Assembly (NCBI GenBank): GCA_021234155.1
Contig: JAJEKV010000020.1
Span: forward strand, 4,204,563 to 4,268,562
DNA from: Isoetes taiwanensis
Taxonomy: Eukaryota; Streptophyta; Lycopodiopsida; Isoetales; Isoetaceae
Length of the DNA stretch: 64,000 bases
Reading direction: 5' to 3'
Made by a program: the position numbers and the translations under genes. The stretch's first letter is position 1. The number at the start of each line of letters is the position of its first letter. The notes under the pieces are model-generated. The model saw nothing but the letters and a program-made list of their open reading frames with translations, made no database searches and was not told the origin of the DNA. Below are positions 45,562-56,870 of the stretch, piece after piece.

Positions 45562-45900
45562 TTACAATATCTTTATCACAACAATTATTGATATGAATAC
45601 CATCAGTCTAACAGAGGCATCTGCAACTTCTTGATTCTGAACATTTGACATTACGACAGATTTGTGAGTATCATCAAGCATATCATCATCATTTAGAATA
45701 TTCATAATTGTTGTATCCTTATCCCCCTTCTTCTCTATCTCCATATCAGGTTTCAAATAGCATCTGACCTTATAGAAAATCGTCTCATCAAAGATAACTT
45801 TTCTATTTATGATTACCTTTCTTTTTTCTGGATCGTATAACCTGTATGCATTTGAATTATCGTCACAACCAAGCATATAAGTTATCCAAGCTCGATCATC
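45562..45900 (-). pseudogene. Copia integrase C-terminus and linker, out of order
   Basis: Minus-strand frames contain KKLDDRAW then MLGCDDNSNAYRLYDPEKRK and VIFDETIF, the segment that normally follows CLAYAHIP and precedes RT in copia pol. Here it lies upstream of gag. The piece that should follow the break at 43,136 is thus placed at the other end. It is either part of a second element or the product of a permuting rearrangement. Confidence 0.85.
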
Positions 45901-45991
45901 CAGCTTCTTCCTGCCTTCCTTTCAGATGTGTTAGTTTACGAAATTTGGTTGGATTCAACTTCGGGTACTCTATCCCGTGGACATTAAAACC

Positions 45992-46136
<145 letters not shown>

Positions 46137-46329
46137 AACCTGTATGTGTAAACTTCAAACTTCCAGATTAGCAAGATCTACTGGAGTTGTTGCAACTAGG
46201 AAGGGTAAAGCTGATAAATGATAAGAAGAAGAAGGGTAAGCTGAGTTGAGCAAAGTGCTGAATTAAAGGCCCCACAAAATGTGAATGCTTATTTCTAATT
46301 GAAGTCCTCGGGGCCGCTGCAGAAAGATG

Positions 46330-47650
46330 CTTTGGAAGAGGCCGCCTTTGATGAACCTCGGGGACCACGACCTTCCCGCATAACCAGTGGTTTGATGCAG
46401 AGTGCAAGGAACACAAACGCTGCCTTTGACGAACCTCGGGGTCCACGACCTTCCCGCATAACCAGTGGTTTGATGCAGAGTGCAAGGAACACAAACGCTG
46501 GCTCCGCCAGGCCAAAGACCCTTCTTTGCATCCGCACGCGGTCAGACAACACCGCAATTTCCTTAAGGTTAGAAAAGTCAGGTACATCACAGTACATCAA
46601 CAAGAAATGTTCTTCCTCCTGGACTGCCATTCGAAGACCTTCTGGCGAAGGGTGCTCAGAAGGCCAGTGCAGCCTACAAGGTACATCATCCCCGAGCAGT
46701 GGAGGCAGTACCTCTAGTAGTTCTACAACCTTGAGGGTGCACAAGCAATTACCATCCCCGAAAGGCCTAGTGATGGAACTCACAGAGGCAGATGTAGACT
46801 AGGACTTACAGTGTTTGACCAATGGAAAAGCGCCTGACCTAGATTGGATGCAGGTAGAGTTGCTCAAGTGGGCAGGAGGGCTGTCCATAGCACCGATACT
46901 AGCGGCCATCTTTAAAGGGCCATTGCAGGAGGGTTTTTCCCCCCAGTGGACCACTAGTAGGGTTTTCCCCAATCTACAAGGTAGGCGATCCACACTGCCT
47001 AGCTAATTACTGCACAATCATGGTCAGCTCAGTGTTCGCATTGTGTTCGCAAAGCTACTAGCTGGGATCCCCGAACAACAGTTGATGAGCTGGACAAAGG
47101 CAGCAGAAGTGTGGGCCCTCACGCAGGCGAGATTCATGCCGCAGCACTCAACCATTGATCACATCTTTACACTGAAATCTCTGGTTGAGGATAGGAGGAA
47201 CCGTCGGCAAGACCTATATTGCTACTTCGTAGAGGTTTTTAATACAGTGTCTTGGGAAACGCTTTGGGCAAGGTTGCAACAGCTGGAGGTCCCTGTGGAG
47301 TTGCAGAATGCGGTACACAGGCTACATGAGACATGCTCAGGCCAGTTGCAACTGGTAAGCTAGCCATTCAAGAGTAGTATCGAGATGCCCTCTCTCTCCC
47401 ACACTGTTTGGGACGTACATTGATCAATTGGAGAGCTAGCTTGCTGCCAATGTAGGCGAAGGAGCTCAACTTTTGCATCAGATCACTAGGCAACTGATAT
47501 ATACTGATGATGTGGACCTCCTAGCTTCCACTCAGGTGGACATGCAATTCCATCTCGATGCCCTAGACACATTCTGTCAGGCGACTGACATGCGCGTCAA
47601 CTTGGCCAAGACCAAGGTAGTCCTCATATCATCTGCACGACATCTGTATA
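46330..47650 (+). pseudogene. LINE fragment, endonuclease-RT linker through RT
   Basis: Frames give QWFDAECKEHKRWLRQAKDP, FLKVRKVRYITVHQQEMF and KTFWRRVLRRP (the linker after the endonuclease). RT motifs then follow: NGKAPDLDWMQVELLKWAGG, TQARFMPQHSTIDHIFTLKS, DLYCYFVEVFNTVSWETLWA, and the YTDDVDLLAST box (YADD in active enzymes). A 78-bp tandem duplication (46344-46499) repeats the WFDAEC segment. Many stops, often TAG where Gln is plausible (for example QYL followed by TAG TAG). It is the same broad type as the LINE at 21.8 kb. Confidence 0.9.
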
Positions 47651-47871
47651 TACTAAATAGTATCTTTAGAGTGCACTATTTCTTATTCATTCATCTTAGA
47701 GAAGGGGAAAAAAAATGTGCCAAGGCTTTTTGTTGTTTGCATATATTTATTTTTGTTCGCTTATAAGAAAAAAATGCCAATTTAACCTTACGTTTTAGGG
47801 CAAAGCAAATATAGCGAATTTTAATAAACTGGAGCCTTTTTCCAGCCTCCACGGTTTAGGACTAAGTAAAG

Positions 47872-48112
47872 ATGCCGTCTTCGTTTGCACCTTCTCCAAG
47901 ATCAGAGCTTGCTGTTCGCCTTAAGAAGTTTAGAAAACAACGTAGGTATTAGCCAAAAGGCCTTTCGATTGGGGACTTCAATGCATTGCAGACTTCTATT
48001 AGAGAAACTAGATTCTGGTTCTTGCTAATATTTAGAGATGGGGTCTTCAGCTTGTAGCTTATGGAGGTGAAGGAATTCATTATTTTGTGGAGCAATTTGT
48101 CTAGCTGGTAAG
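47872..48112 (+). pseudogene. Exon-like block, possible 5' end of the HAD-containing gene
   Basis: From ATG 47872 the frame reads PSSFAPSPRSELAVRLKKF, then TAG at 47950, then PKGLSIGDFNALQTSIRETR. A second protein-like stretch, YGGEGIHYFVEQFV (with TAG), ends at a GTAAGA donor near 48,110. The coding-like character and TAG stops resemble the exons downstream, so it may belong to the same decayed gene. Not recognised. Confidence 0.3.
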
Positions 48113-48573
48113 ATGATTCTTTTTGCATGAAATATAACTTTATAAAGCACACATCCCCAAACGCCTCTGACTGGGGCTCATCTCTTGATTCCCAATTGGG
48201 GCTAAATCTGATTCCTCGTTCATTTATGGGTTTCTAAGTTTGAGCCCAAATGAAGCAGAAAAAATAGATCAGACGTCCTGATTGCATGAAAATATGTTCA
48301 TTACACAAGGGAGCTAAATGTTGTGTTGAATGATATCTCTGTAGCCTCATTTAAAATGTGTGAATAGTAGCCATGCAGGCTTTGAAATATGGCTTGTCGA
48401 CAATTGTTCTGACTTTTGTGCAATTATGAAATTCTTATTCCTCCATTTGGAAGGATGTTTCAAACAAAGGTTTTCATGAGAGCATCATGACAGCAACACT
48501 GCCTTTCTGTGGCAACCTTTTTTGGAATTATCATTGTTTAAGCTATATTGTCTGCCTATTGAATGTCATGCAG

Positions 48574-48632
48574 GAAACGTGATTCATTTTCCTCCTGGAG
48601 ATATGGAGATATTAAGTAATAAACCTATTATT
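48574..48632 (+). pseudogene. Probable internal exon of the HAD-containing gene
   Basis: 59 nt between an ATGCAG acceptor and a GTAAGC donor, reading NVIHFPPGDMEILSNKPII. Inferred from splice sites and protein-like content. Confidence 0.35.
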
Positions 48633-48812
48633 GTAAGCAATATGATAGGTGACATTGGAGCATAACAGATCTTTTCTTTTTGCCGTGGCCCCTAGAATGT
48701 AAATTTGTTCAACAATGGCTATGGTGGAAGGGGGCAAAGGCATATATGAAAAAAGCACAGCTTTTTCTCATTGTATGCAACTCATAGGAGTTTTCTGGAT
48801 ATTTCTCTAAAG

Positions 48813-48933
48813 GTGTGTTTTGCATGGTATCCCAAACGGGAGTGCAGAGTTCTCTCAGCGGATACACCATTCACAGAGCTTGCCAACATTAGCCACTGTC
48901 AGAATACAATAGCAGCAAGTGCCACTACATAAG
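48813..48933 (+). pseudogene. Probable internal exon of the HAD-containing gene
   Basis: Follows a CTAAAG acceptor and ends before GTATTT. It reads VCFAWYPKRECRVLSADTPF, then TELANI; a frame change near 48,895 gives SEYNSSKCHYI, which joins in phase to the next exon (PYPDQIIHARQ). Confidence 0.4.
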
Positions 48934-48960
48934 GTATTTTACTCAGCCTGCACCATGGCG

Positions 48961-49461
48961 ATTCTCGACTCGCGAGTTGAGAAAGCTCCCGCTCCCTTTG
49001 TTTTTGTGTTCCTCTGGGTATTCTCGACTCGCGAGTCGAGAATAGCCAAAATTTTTAATTTACTGCTATGCAGAGGCCTCCTTGCAATTGAGAATACCCA
49101 TAATTTTTAATTTGCTGCTATACAAAGGCCTCCTTGCAATTGAGGACTTTCTCGACTCGTAACTCGAGAAAGCCCCCCCACCCTTTGTTTTTTGTCTTCC
49201 TCTGGGTATTCTCGACTCGCGAATCAAGAATACCCAGAATTTTTAATTTACTGCTATGCAGAGGCCTCCTAGCAGTTGGGAACTTTCTCGACTCGCGAGG
49301 TGAGAAAGCCCCCGCACCCTCTGTTTTTTGTCTTCCTCCATGTATTCTCGACTCGCGACCCAAAATTTGAACTTTATTGCTATGCAGGGGCTTCCTTGTA
49401 ATTGGGGGCTTTCTTGACTCGCGAGTCGAGAAAGCCCCAAACCCTCTGAGTCGAGAAAGTT
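48961..49461. repeat. Intronic array of CG-rich palindromes
   Basis: Eight copies or part copies of a 22-bp palindrome made of TTCTCGACTCG and its reverse complement; the copy at 49021-49042 is perfect. They alternate with two spacer types, one with CCTTTGTTTTTTGTCTTCCT and one with TTTTTAATTTACTGCTATGC, giving a period near 130 bp. Two further diverged copies lie in the next intron (50,784 and 50,851). The array fills the intron 48934-49537. Confidence 0.9.
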
Positions 49462-49537
49462 CCAAACCCTCTGTATGTTCTCTTCCCATGGATTATTAAA
49501 ATAACTGTTCTGACATAGTTCCATTTATTCATTGCAG

Positions 49538-50756
49538 CCCGTATCCTGACCAGATCATACATGCTCGGCAATAGTGGAAGGCACTGGGTTATCCTCAGCA
49601 GCCTAAAAGAAATAGGGCTCCCTCAGACAAGTGGAAGACCTTCGAGAAACTGTGCAAATATGTTCTTCTGGAAGGCCAAGAAGATGATGACGGGGATGAT
49701 GAAGATGAGGAAAATAAGAGAACACCAAGAAGGGACAGGGAATCCCTATCTGACCAATATGACCTCATTCTGTGCAGTGAGGCAATCTGGGCAAAATGGA
49801 CTAAGATCTGGAACGTCAAAACTGCCCCCTTTCCTGAACGTGCTATGGCACTTTTGAAGTGGAAGCTTGGATTCGGGGTGGTGCCATTTAAGACAGACGA
49901 TAGCTCCCCTCCATTCTTGGTAACCTTGGGTCACATGGGATTCAGTGGTCTAGAGCTAGCGGCTGGGTCTGTGGCACTATTTGCCATTCAATATGATCGA
50001 AGACCCCACCCTATTTTATGAAAAAGCTGACATTGAGCAGTGGTATAAGACGTGTCTGGATATGACCGAGCTAGATACTTTCAGTTTCCTTATCTTTTGC
50101 ATGCCGGGCAGTCAGACAACTGTTGTCTCATTGTGGGCAGTGGATATTAATTTCAGGAACAAAGTCTTATATTCCATATACGAGCTGGAATATGAGTGTA
50201 GACTTGGCCTGCCAAAGGCACCAAGTTTTGCCAACATAATTTTGGTTCTGGTTTCAAGGTCGAATGCAGACTTGGACAAGTGGTGGTCAAGCAAGCACTA
50301 CTATGTCAATAAGTTCATGATTTCTCAGGAGTATATGGAACCCTGGAAGGGCGGCAGGTTTATGGAGGATGTGCCATCGCTTGACAAAGTCAACACTAAT
50401 GGTGCAACAGGTCCAATACATAGAATTCCTATCCGGCCGAGAGTTATCAAGTACTTCATTACAAGCTTGGTCGAAGGAGATCATATTGTATGCGAGTGGT
50501 ATATGAATGGCCTGTTCTCTCAAGGGGCTATGCTCTATGGAATGAAACCAATATCTGTGGTTGGGAACAAGGACCTGGTTGAGACCATTACGTCATACCT
50601 GGATCTGCTTCATTACAATTTTCAAGACAGGAAGACTATTGGAAGTAGTAAGCACGAAGATGATGGAGATAAAGATGACAGCCAGGGTGAATCCTCACAT
50701 ATCAAAGGTTTAGACGAACTCGCAGCAGAACAAATAATAGAGAATCTTCGACTGAG
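49538..50756 (+). pseudogene. Large exon of an unrecognised, possibly methyltransferase-like protein
   Basis: Bounded by a TTGCAG acceptor and a GTGAGT donor. The frame starts PYPDQIIHARQ and TAG (49572), continues KWKTFEKLCKYVLLEGQ, an acidic run, SEAIWAKWTKIWNVKTAPFP and LGHMGFSGLELAAGSVALFA. It shifts by one base near 50,000 into a 259-codon open frame (DPTLFYEKADIEQWYKTC, then KWWSSKHYYVNKFMISQEY). The segment RPRVIKYFITSLVEGDHIVC, followed by NGLFSQGAM and ISVVGNKD, is spaced like motif X plus motif I of N4/N6 DNA methyltransferases, but the usual D-x-F-x-G-x-G and a DPPY motif are absent. The assignment is speculative. It continues across intron 50757-50900 in phase into the HAD exon. 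Confidence 0.5.
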
Positions 50757-50900
50757 GTGAGTTTATTTTCTTTCCCAAGGGTTTCTCGACTCGTGAGTGA
50801 GAAACCCTCCAAGTCTTAACGTTTTTTCGATTTCTCACATGAATCCTTTCTCGACTCGTGAGCGAAGAACCTCCTTTCATAACTGATGGCCTTCATCCAG

Positions 50901-51669
50901 GGACATCGAGCGAAATCAATCAGGATCATTGTCACGATCACAGGGTTCTGTTGGCGATTCAAATGCATAGGAGGACACTGCATCCAAAAAAGATAGTCCA
51001 GTAAAAGACAGTGGGACTATCGAGAAAAGACCTAAAAGAATGAGGATCCCGACTCTGGATCCCGATCAAGAAATTTGGTCAAAGTCAAACTTGAACTAGG
51101 ATCCAGACGGGCCCATCAAACTTGTAATTTTTGATGTCAATGGAGTCTTGGCTACAGTATACCATGATGGTGATGTCCCTAAGCTCAACATCTCACAGAA
51201 GCTAACAAAGACAGGGTCTAAGATCGTCTATCCTCGGCCTCAAGCAAAAGAGATTATTCAATGGTGCCTGGACCGGGGATTCGAAGTAGCCATATGGTCT
51301 TGTATGGCAAAGAAAAATGTTGTCAACATCCTTGGTGTACTCGGCATGCCCAGTTTGAAGTTCAAGTTTGTTTGGGAAAACAAAAGGGTCAAGCATGTGT
51401 CAGACCTCGATTCGACCATCATAAAGGGAAAGCCTATTATGGTGAAAAGGCTGGAAAGAGTTTATGAAGCATACTAGGATTTTTACAAACACAACACGCT
51501 GATCATAGATGACTCCGCCTACAAGCATTGTCGGACAACACAATCATTGTAAAGAGTTATCGACTAGAAGAGCATAAACGGATAAGTGGTTGTCTTACAA
51601 TCTCGTTCCGGTGTTGGCGGAATCCCTATTTTCCATTCTTGTGGCCAGTGTGATTAGAAACTATCCGAA
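50901..51669 (+). pseudogene. FCP1-like HAD phosphatase domain exon, disrupted
   Basis: After the acceptor at 50,900 the frame gives a Ser/Lys-rich linker, then the HAD fold: motif I VIFDVNGVL (51127-51150, nucleophile Asp; Asn replaces the second Asp, as in many plant HAD proteins), EIIQWCLDRGFEVAIWS (motif II Ser), KKNVVNILGVLG, KFVWENK, GKPIMVKRLERVY and motif IV NTLIIDDSAYKHC. It resembles plant FCP1/SCP-type HAD proteins that dephosphorylate protein substrates. TAG stops at 50968, 51097 and 51475 plus frameshifts near 51,520 and 51,575 disable it. The coding sequence runs to RNYPN, where the CACTA element begins. Confidence 0.85.
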
Positions 51670-52984
51670 CACTACAAGAGGATGAGGGTTTGGCGTCAAA
51701 AAAATCGTCAGACAAATTGGATGGCTATGTCCTGATGAATATTCCGACGACTATCCTGACGATTAAATTCCTGACGATATATCATCAGGAGAAAACGTCA
51801 GACAAATCGTCAGAAATTAAACGTCACCACTATCGTCAGAGAAATCGTCAGACGTATGCGTCAGGTTTAGCGTCAAATTTTTCGTCGAAAAACGCGTCGA
51901 ACTGCGTGGTCGATAAAACGTCGAGAAAACGTCGAGAAAAACGCGTTTTTTTTTTTTTAAATCATAACAATTGATCCAAAAGTCTGTTTTGAATGAAATT
52001 TGTTGCACTGGAAAGCTCTCTTATAGATCTCTTCCATGGTGTATGATTGAATCGAGTTTGATTAAGTTATCTGGTTGAAAAGCATAACCTTTTGGCTGGC
52101 TTTAATTATAGTTTGTTTGGTGTTATCTCTATTGGAAAACGTCTCTGGATTAGTTATCTAGTAATTAACCTTTTGGTTTTATGAACCATATGGATAAATG
52201 TAGGTTCTATAAAAGATAATAACTATGATGGTCCCCTTAAACGTTGAATCGATAGACGAGTTGACTACTCATTCTAAACCTTCCTCCCATTTAGTTGCTT
52301 TGTACAAGCTTTGTTTGGAAGTCACTATGTTGAAGTTTGAAAGACCCCTTGTCATGGTATCTCAAGTTTTAGTATCACTTTGCTCCTTCTATTTCCATTC
52401 CCTATTCATTCTTGAACTTGCCCCTTGCTACATATGCCAATCTACTAGTGTGCCCCGTGTTTGAATGCATCTGTATACTCCTTATTTGCTTTTGAGGTAT
52501 ACTTGGCTATGCCCCTACTAATTTGTAGGACCTTTTGAATCTCAAAGGCTTACAAGGCACAAAAGATTCCCATCTTTAGAGAGACACCCTTTAAATCATG
52601 AAAATTCCTGCTTATATAGAGGCAAGAAAGCACTTACCTTGATATTTCTATGACCCATATATGGTTTTGCCTAGTACAAAGTTTGGAAGGTAAGTTAAAA
52701 ACCCATTTTGAGAATGCCTCAATTTATCTGGATTTGTGAACTGCTCAAGGCACAGGTTCTAGGTTAAGTAACCCTTGACCCTTCAGGAAAAGGCATATAC
52801 AGATTTCTATGTTGGTTACGTGGATGGCCTTTAGCAATAGCCATCAACTTCTCTCTGTTTCAAGAATCTGATAAAATGGTAAGATTCCCTTTGCAAAAAA
52901 ACGGGCATGTGGTTCCCAAATTCTAATGAGGTGCTGCCCCTAGAGTTATGTTGGAAAGCTAGGCACCCGGGAGTACAGTGTTGT

Positions 52985-53925
52985 ACAAGGTGGTGGTGAT
53001 ATATGTCAAGAAGTATGGCATTAAGGGTTTGGCCTTTCAGTTCTTCATAACCATGACTTTACATAAAGAAAAAATGGACTGCTACACCACTTGAATGGGA
53101 GAATGGGTACTTTTGCCTTTTAATTATCATAGCCCATAGTGCCCTATAGCAATAGCCTTAAGATTCAGTCTATTCAAAACTATGTAGGCTAACGCCTTAG
53201 ACTAACCTTTGAAAGCAAATGAGACCTGCTGCTCATAGTATTGTATAATGTGCATCTGAATCCCCTTCATGATTGTATGAAGGGTTGACGCCTAAGCCGA
53301 GCTTGGTGGGCATTAGTCCTTCAACATTGTGATCTTTACCAATTTTATATGGGCTTTATGTCCCACGTTATACTTTTTTTAGTGATGTTGAATAATGGGT
53401 CTGTAATTGGAAATCTTGTCACGCATTGGAACTAGAATGCGTAAATAGCAAGGAAATTTTGGTGATTTATGGCAAGGTGTAGGGTTTTAAGTGTTTGGCC
53501 CTGTAATTCTACATGACCAAGATCCTACGAAGGTCCTACATAAAGGAAAATTGACTGCTACACAACTGGAATTTTTGGGCAGGGGGTAGGAGGATGGCTA
53601 CTCTTGCCTCTAAATTAACATGGCCCTTAGTGCCCTATAGCAGTAGCCCTCAAGCGTCATTCTACCTCATAACTGTGTAGGGTGTGGCCGTAGGCTAATT
53701 TTTAAAAGCAAATGGGACCTGCCCCTGACAGTATTTTATAATGGGCATTTGAATCCCCTTCATGATTTTATAAAGTGGTTGCTTTTATGCTGTTCCTGGT
53801 GGGCAATAGGCCTTTAGCATGGTGAACTCTAACAATTTTAAATGGGCTCCATGTCCCATAGTATATTTCTTTTAGTGGCAATTTGGGCTCAATAGTACAT
53901 GTTGAACAATGGGTCTACAGTTGGC
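52985..53925 (+). repeat. Tandem duplication inside the CACTA element, ~470-bp period
   Basis: Shared blocks in order include TTAGTGCCCTATAGCA, AGCAAATGRGACCTGC, ATCCCCTTCATGATT, TGGTGGGCA and GGGCTYYATGTCCCA, at about 53,030-53,400 and 53,480-53,910. Non-coding. Confidence 0.8.
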
Positions 53926-54091
53926 TATGGTTTGTGTAAGCGGCATGGAAATTTAAGAGCATTATGGAAAATTAAATGCATCGGCAGGATGCACAAATTC
54001 AAATGGCTTTACTTTCTAATATAATAGTGCTTATTAAAAAATGTAAAAGCATATTCCAAATGTTCTGTACATTTCGACCTTAGGGTTTCAG

Positions 54092-55430
54092 CACAGATGC
54101 AACGATGCCGGCTTTAGGTTAACGGAAAAAAGCAGCCGGAATGGATCACCCAGCTGTGCAATGGATGATTGCTTGGTCGGATTGATAGCAGTACAAGAAT
54201 ATTTGCAGAATGATGTAGCGGAATGGCGGTCCAACATAGTGGTGGCCGATCACATGTAAGTCCAGGTCTGGATATTTTTCTTGTGCTTCATCCCAAATTT
54301 AGCAGAGGGCTATAAGAAGTAGCCTTGTCTGGCTATTTGCCAGCAAGCTAACGGCCAACAATAAGGGAAATCGCTACACATATTGCTGGCACAATGTAGA
54401 ATGGGAAGCCTATTATACAGATCAACAACTGTCTATTCTAAAGGAGCCTTTGTGCTGCGTCTCAAATGAAGAAACCGAAGAGGACCAGGCAAGACAAGCT
54501 TAAGCTGATCAATGAAGCTGGCCTTGATCTTGTAGCATTATGCAAGAAGGACGGTGAAGTGCAGGCCCAACCCAGTAAGCAGTTCTTGCCAGATATTGTG
54601 ACGAAATATGGCTTGGAAACCCCTGCTGCAACAGCCAACAAAGATGGGAGCATAAGCAAATACTTGTCCCAAAATGCAGATTCTGGCAAGATGGGCACAG
54701 ATGCTAGCATAGACAAAGTAGCAGATTCCCTCCAGCAACAGGAAGTTTCAAGTGAGGACGAAAATGATGAGGAGCTGCAGCTGAATCAGGTTTCTCTTAA
54801 GTTATTGCAATAAATAAATGTGAATGGTCTAGAAATGCTAAAGAAATAGCGAGATTAAGCTGGTTTATACTATTTCTATTGAGTTAGTAGTTAATCTTAG
54901 TGGTTAACTATGCTTAAAGTATGGATTTAGGATTGTAAATACGAAAATGATAAGGAGCTACAGCTGAATCAGGTGTCTTTTAAGTTATTGTAATAAATAA
55001 ATGCTTATCTTAAAGAAATACCAGGGTAAAGTTGGTTTATATTATTTCTGCTGAGTTCATAGGTGATCTTAGCGGTTAACTGGGCTTACAGTATGGATTT
55101 AAGATTATAAGTACATGGAATTCGTGCTGAGCAACCCAGGCAGGTCTGGTATACAGCTGAACATGATCTGCTACATCAAAAAATATAGTGATCTGACAAC
55201 TAAACTGCAGCTACGAACTGAGCTTTTATGTTTATACAATGTCTATAAATGTATGATTGATGAAGGGCGATGAGCCAAGCCAGACTATAGCTTACCTGCT
55301 AGCGAATATGCTGTTACCCTGACTAAGGCTAATTAGTGTATTGTTTGCTGCAGGTAACCAGTCTGACTTCTCCAATCTCTTTGAGTTTTTGGATGATGTG
55401 GAGTCAAATGTTACAAAGCAGCGCGAATAG
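54092..55430 (+). pseudogene. Gene-like exons inside the CACTA element, unrecognised
   Basis: Exon 54092-54255 (TTTCAG acceptor, GTAAGT donor) reads MDDCLVGLIAVQEYLQNDVA and EWRSNIVVADH. Exon 54344-54789 begins KLTANNKGNRYTYCWHNVEW, shifts frame near 54,480, then reads KLINEAGLDLVALCKKDGEV, an acidic tail (EDENDEELQLNQ), and a donor. A last exon at 55354 gives NQSDFSNLFEFLDDVESNVT and stops at 55428. Phases between exons do not all match, so it is decayed or captured. It may be a host-gene fragment or a relic of the element's own TnpA-type gene. Confidence 0.4.
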
Positions 55431-56043
55431 CTTACGTACTGCGGACAATTATAGCAGTTCTGAAAATGTTATAAGTTTGTTGCATCTGTTTTGCACGTCA
55501 AACAAGGTAATTACCCTATTTCAGTATTCCTGGGTTATCTCTTATCTAGAAATAAGAGCCCGGAGCATGAAACTTTGGAGCATGTAATAATTGTGATTGT
55601 TTTACTTATGCTTTTATTTGCTTTTATTTCTTTATAACTTGTAGCCTAAATTCATCTTAGACTTCATCAGCATTACAAGCTGTGTAATTGAAAATGCAGG
55701 CATAGTGCATATCAATAAGAATTTCAATTTGCAAACAAAATGTAAATCCAAACAAAATGTAAATAGACGAAAACCTGACAAAATTGGTAAAAAAATGTTT
55801 TGACGAATTTTCTGACGAATTTTCTGACGAATTTTCTGACGATTTTTCTGACGAATCTTGACGATTTTTCTGACGCTTAATTGTCAGAAAATTGACGATT
55901 TTGTTGACGATCTTTCAGACGATTTTTCTGACGCTAAATCATCAGGTAAAAATCGTCAGATAAATCGTCAGCCAGTAGGGTCCAGGCTTTGTGAAGACTA
56001 TCTGACGATTTTTCTGACGCAGAACATGCATTCTCTTGTAGTG

Positions 56044-56600
56044 GAGATATATAGTATAAAGGACCTTTCAGCTAGCCTCAAGAAGCGGATTTATCTGCTT
56101 TGCATTTTTTGAATTTGATTAATTCTTGCTGCTAGTTGCTATGTTTAAGGCTGTGCCAATGGTTCAACACGACAAGATATATGCCAATTCTTTCTCAATT
56201 TAATGTGTAGCTTCAAATCTCAATTCTCTGCTATTGCAAGCTGGATTCAAGCATTGCCACATTCAAACATTGTATGGAATCTCTTTATTTTTTGCTTTGA
56301 AATTTTCTTTGCAATGTACTAATAGAGATACATAAATAGAACAAGGTCTATAACTGAGTCCAATTTCAACTTTGACTTTATTCCTCAATTACCATGCAAT
56401 TGAGCTATTTAATTGCTACTTAAGACAATGTAAATTAGACATATTTGTATTTTTGGTTTTACACGTCCAAGGAGGAGAAAAATGTTTACAGTCATAACAA
56501 GCTTGGACTAAGCTCAATAGGGTTGGACTAAGCTCAATAGGGCAATTAGCAAAGTGAACATCTAGGATCATTTTGGACCTTAGTTATTAAAAGCCCCTAC
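56044..56600. other. Flank of the CACTA element, no gene recognised
   Basis: Immediately after the element the sequence reads EIYSIKDLSASLKKRIYLLC before stops, which could be the continuation of the interrupted HAD-gene exon. The rest is AT-rich. Confidence 0.3.
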
Positions 56601-56727
<127 letters not shown>

Positions 56728-56870
56728 GGAATAGCCTCAGTTCATTTAGAGGTCTTTAATCTGTTGTTCGATAAAGAACTTTCATTTCAATTCTATTAGA
56801 AATGGCCTCAATTTACATAGAGGACTTGACATCTTTATTCAAGAATACTTTGTATATCAATCTTTAGATA

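Larger units (their letters stand above)
51670..56043. mobile_element. CACTA (En/Spm-type) DNA transposon, 4.4 kb
   Basis: Left end CACTACAAGAGGATG and right end, on the other strand, CACTACAAGAGAATG; both continue to GCGTCA..AAAAATCGTCAGA. Subterminal regions are packed with the TCGTCAG motif: direct orientation at 51690-51945, inverted at 55800-56035, as CACTA elements typically show. The bases outside are GAA and GAG, close to a 3-bp target duplication. No transposase was recognised, so it is probably non-autonomous. Inside are a ~480-bp tandem duplication (52985-53925), gene-like exons (54092-55430) and a ~190-bp tandem duplication (54750-55110). Confidence 0.9.

Noticed and set aside
46299-46802. 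167-codon plus-strand ORF with an internal repeat
   Set aside because: It is an alternative frame of the LINE linker; the repeat is the 78-bp tandem duplication.
48961-49461. CRISPR-like array of palindromic repeats
   Set aside because: The genome is a plant nuclear one, spacers are two recurring sequences rather than unique ones, and the array sits in an intron of a spliced gene.
49380-49571. ORFs inside the palindrome array (both strands)
   Set aside because: Repeats translated by chance; splice sites show the region is an intron.
49572-51477. Reassignment of TAG to glutamine
   Set aside because: Intact genes here (exostosin, metallothionein-like) terminate at TAG, and frameshifts accompany the TAGs in the decayed gene. 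Deamination of CHG sites is the simpler explanation.
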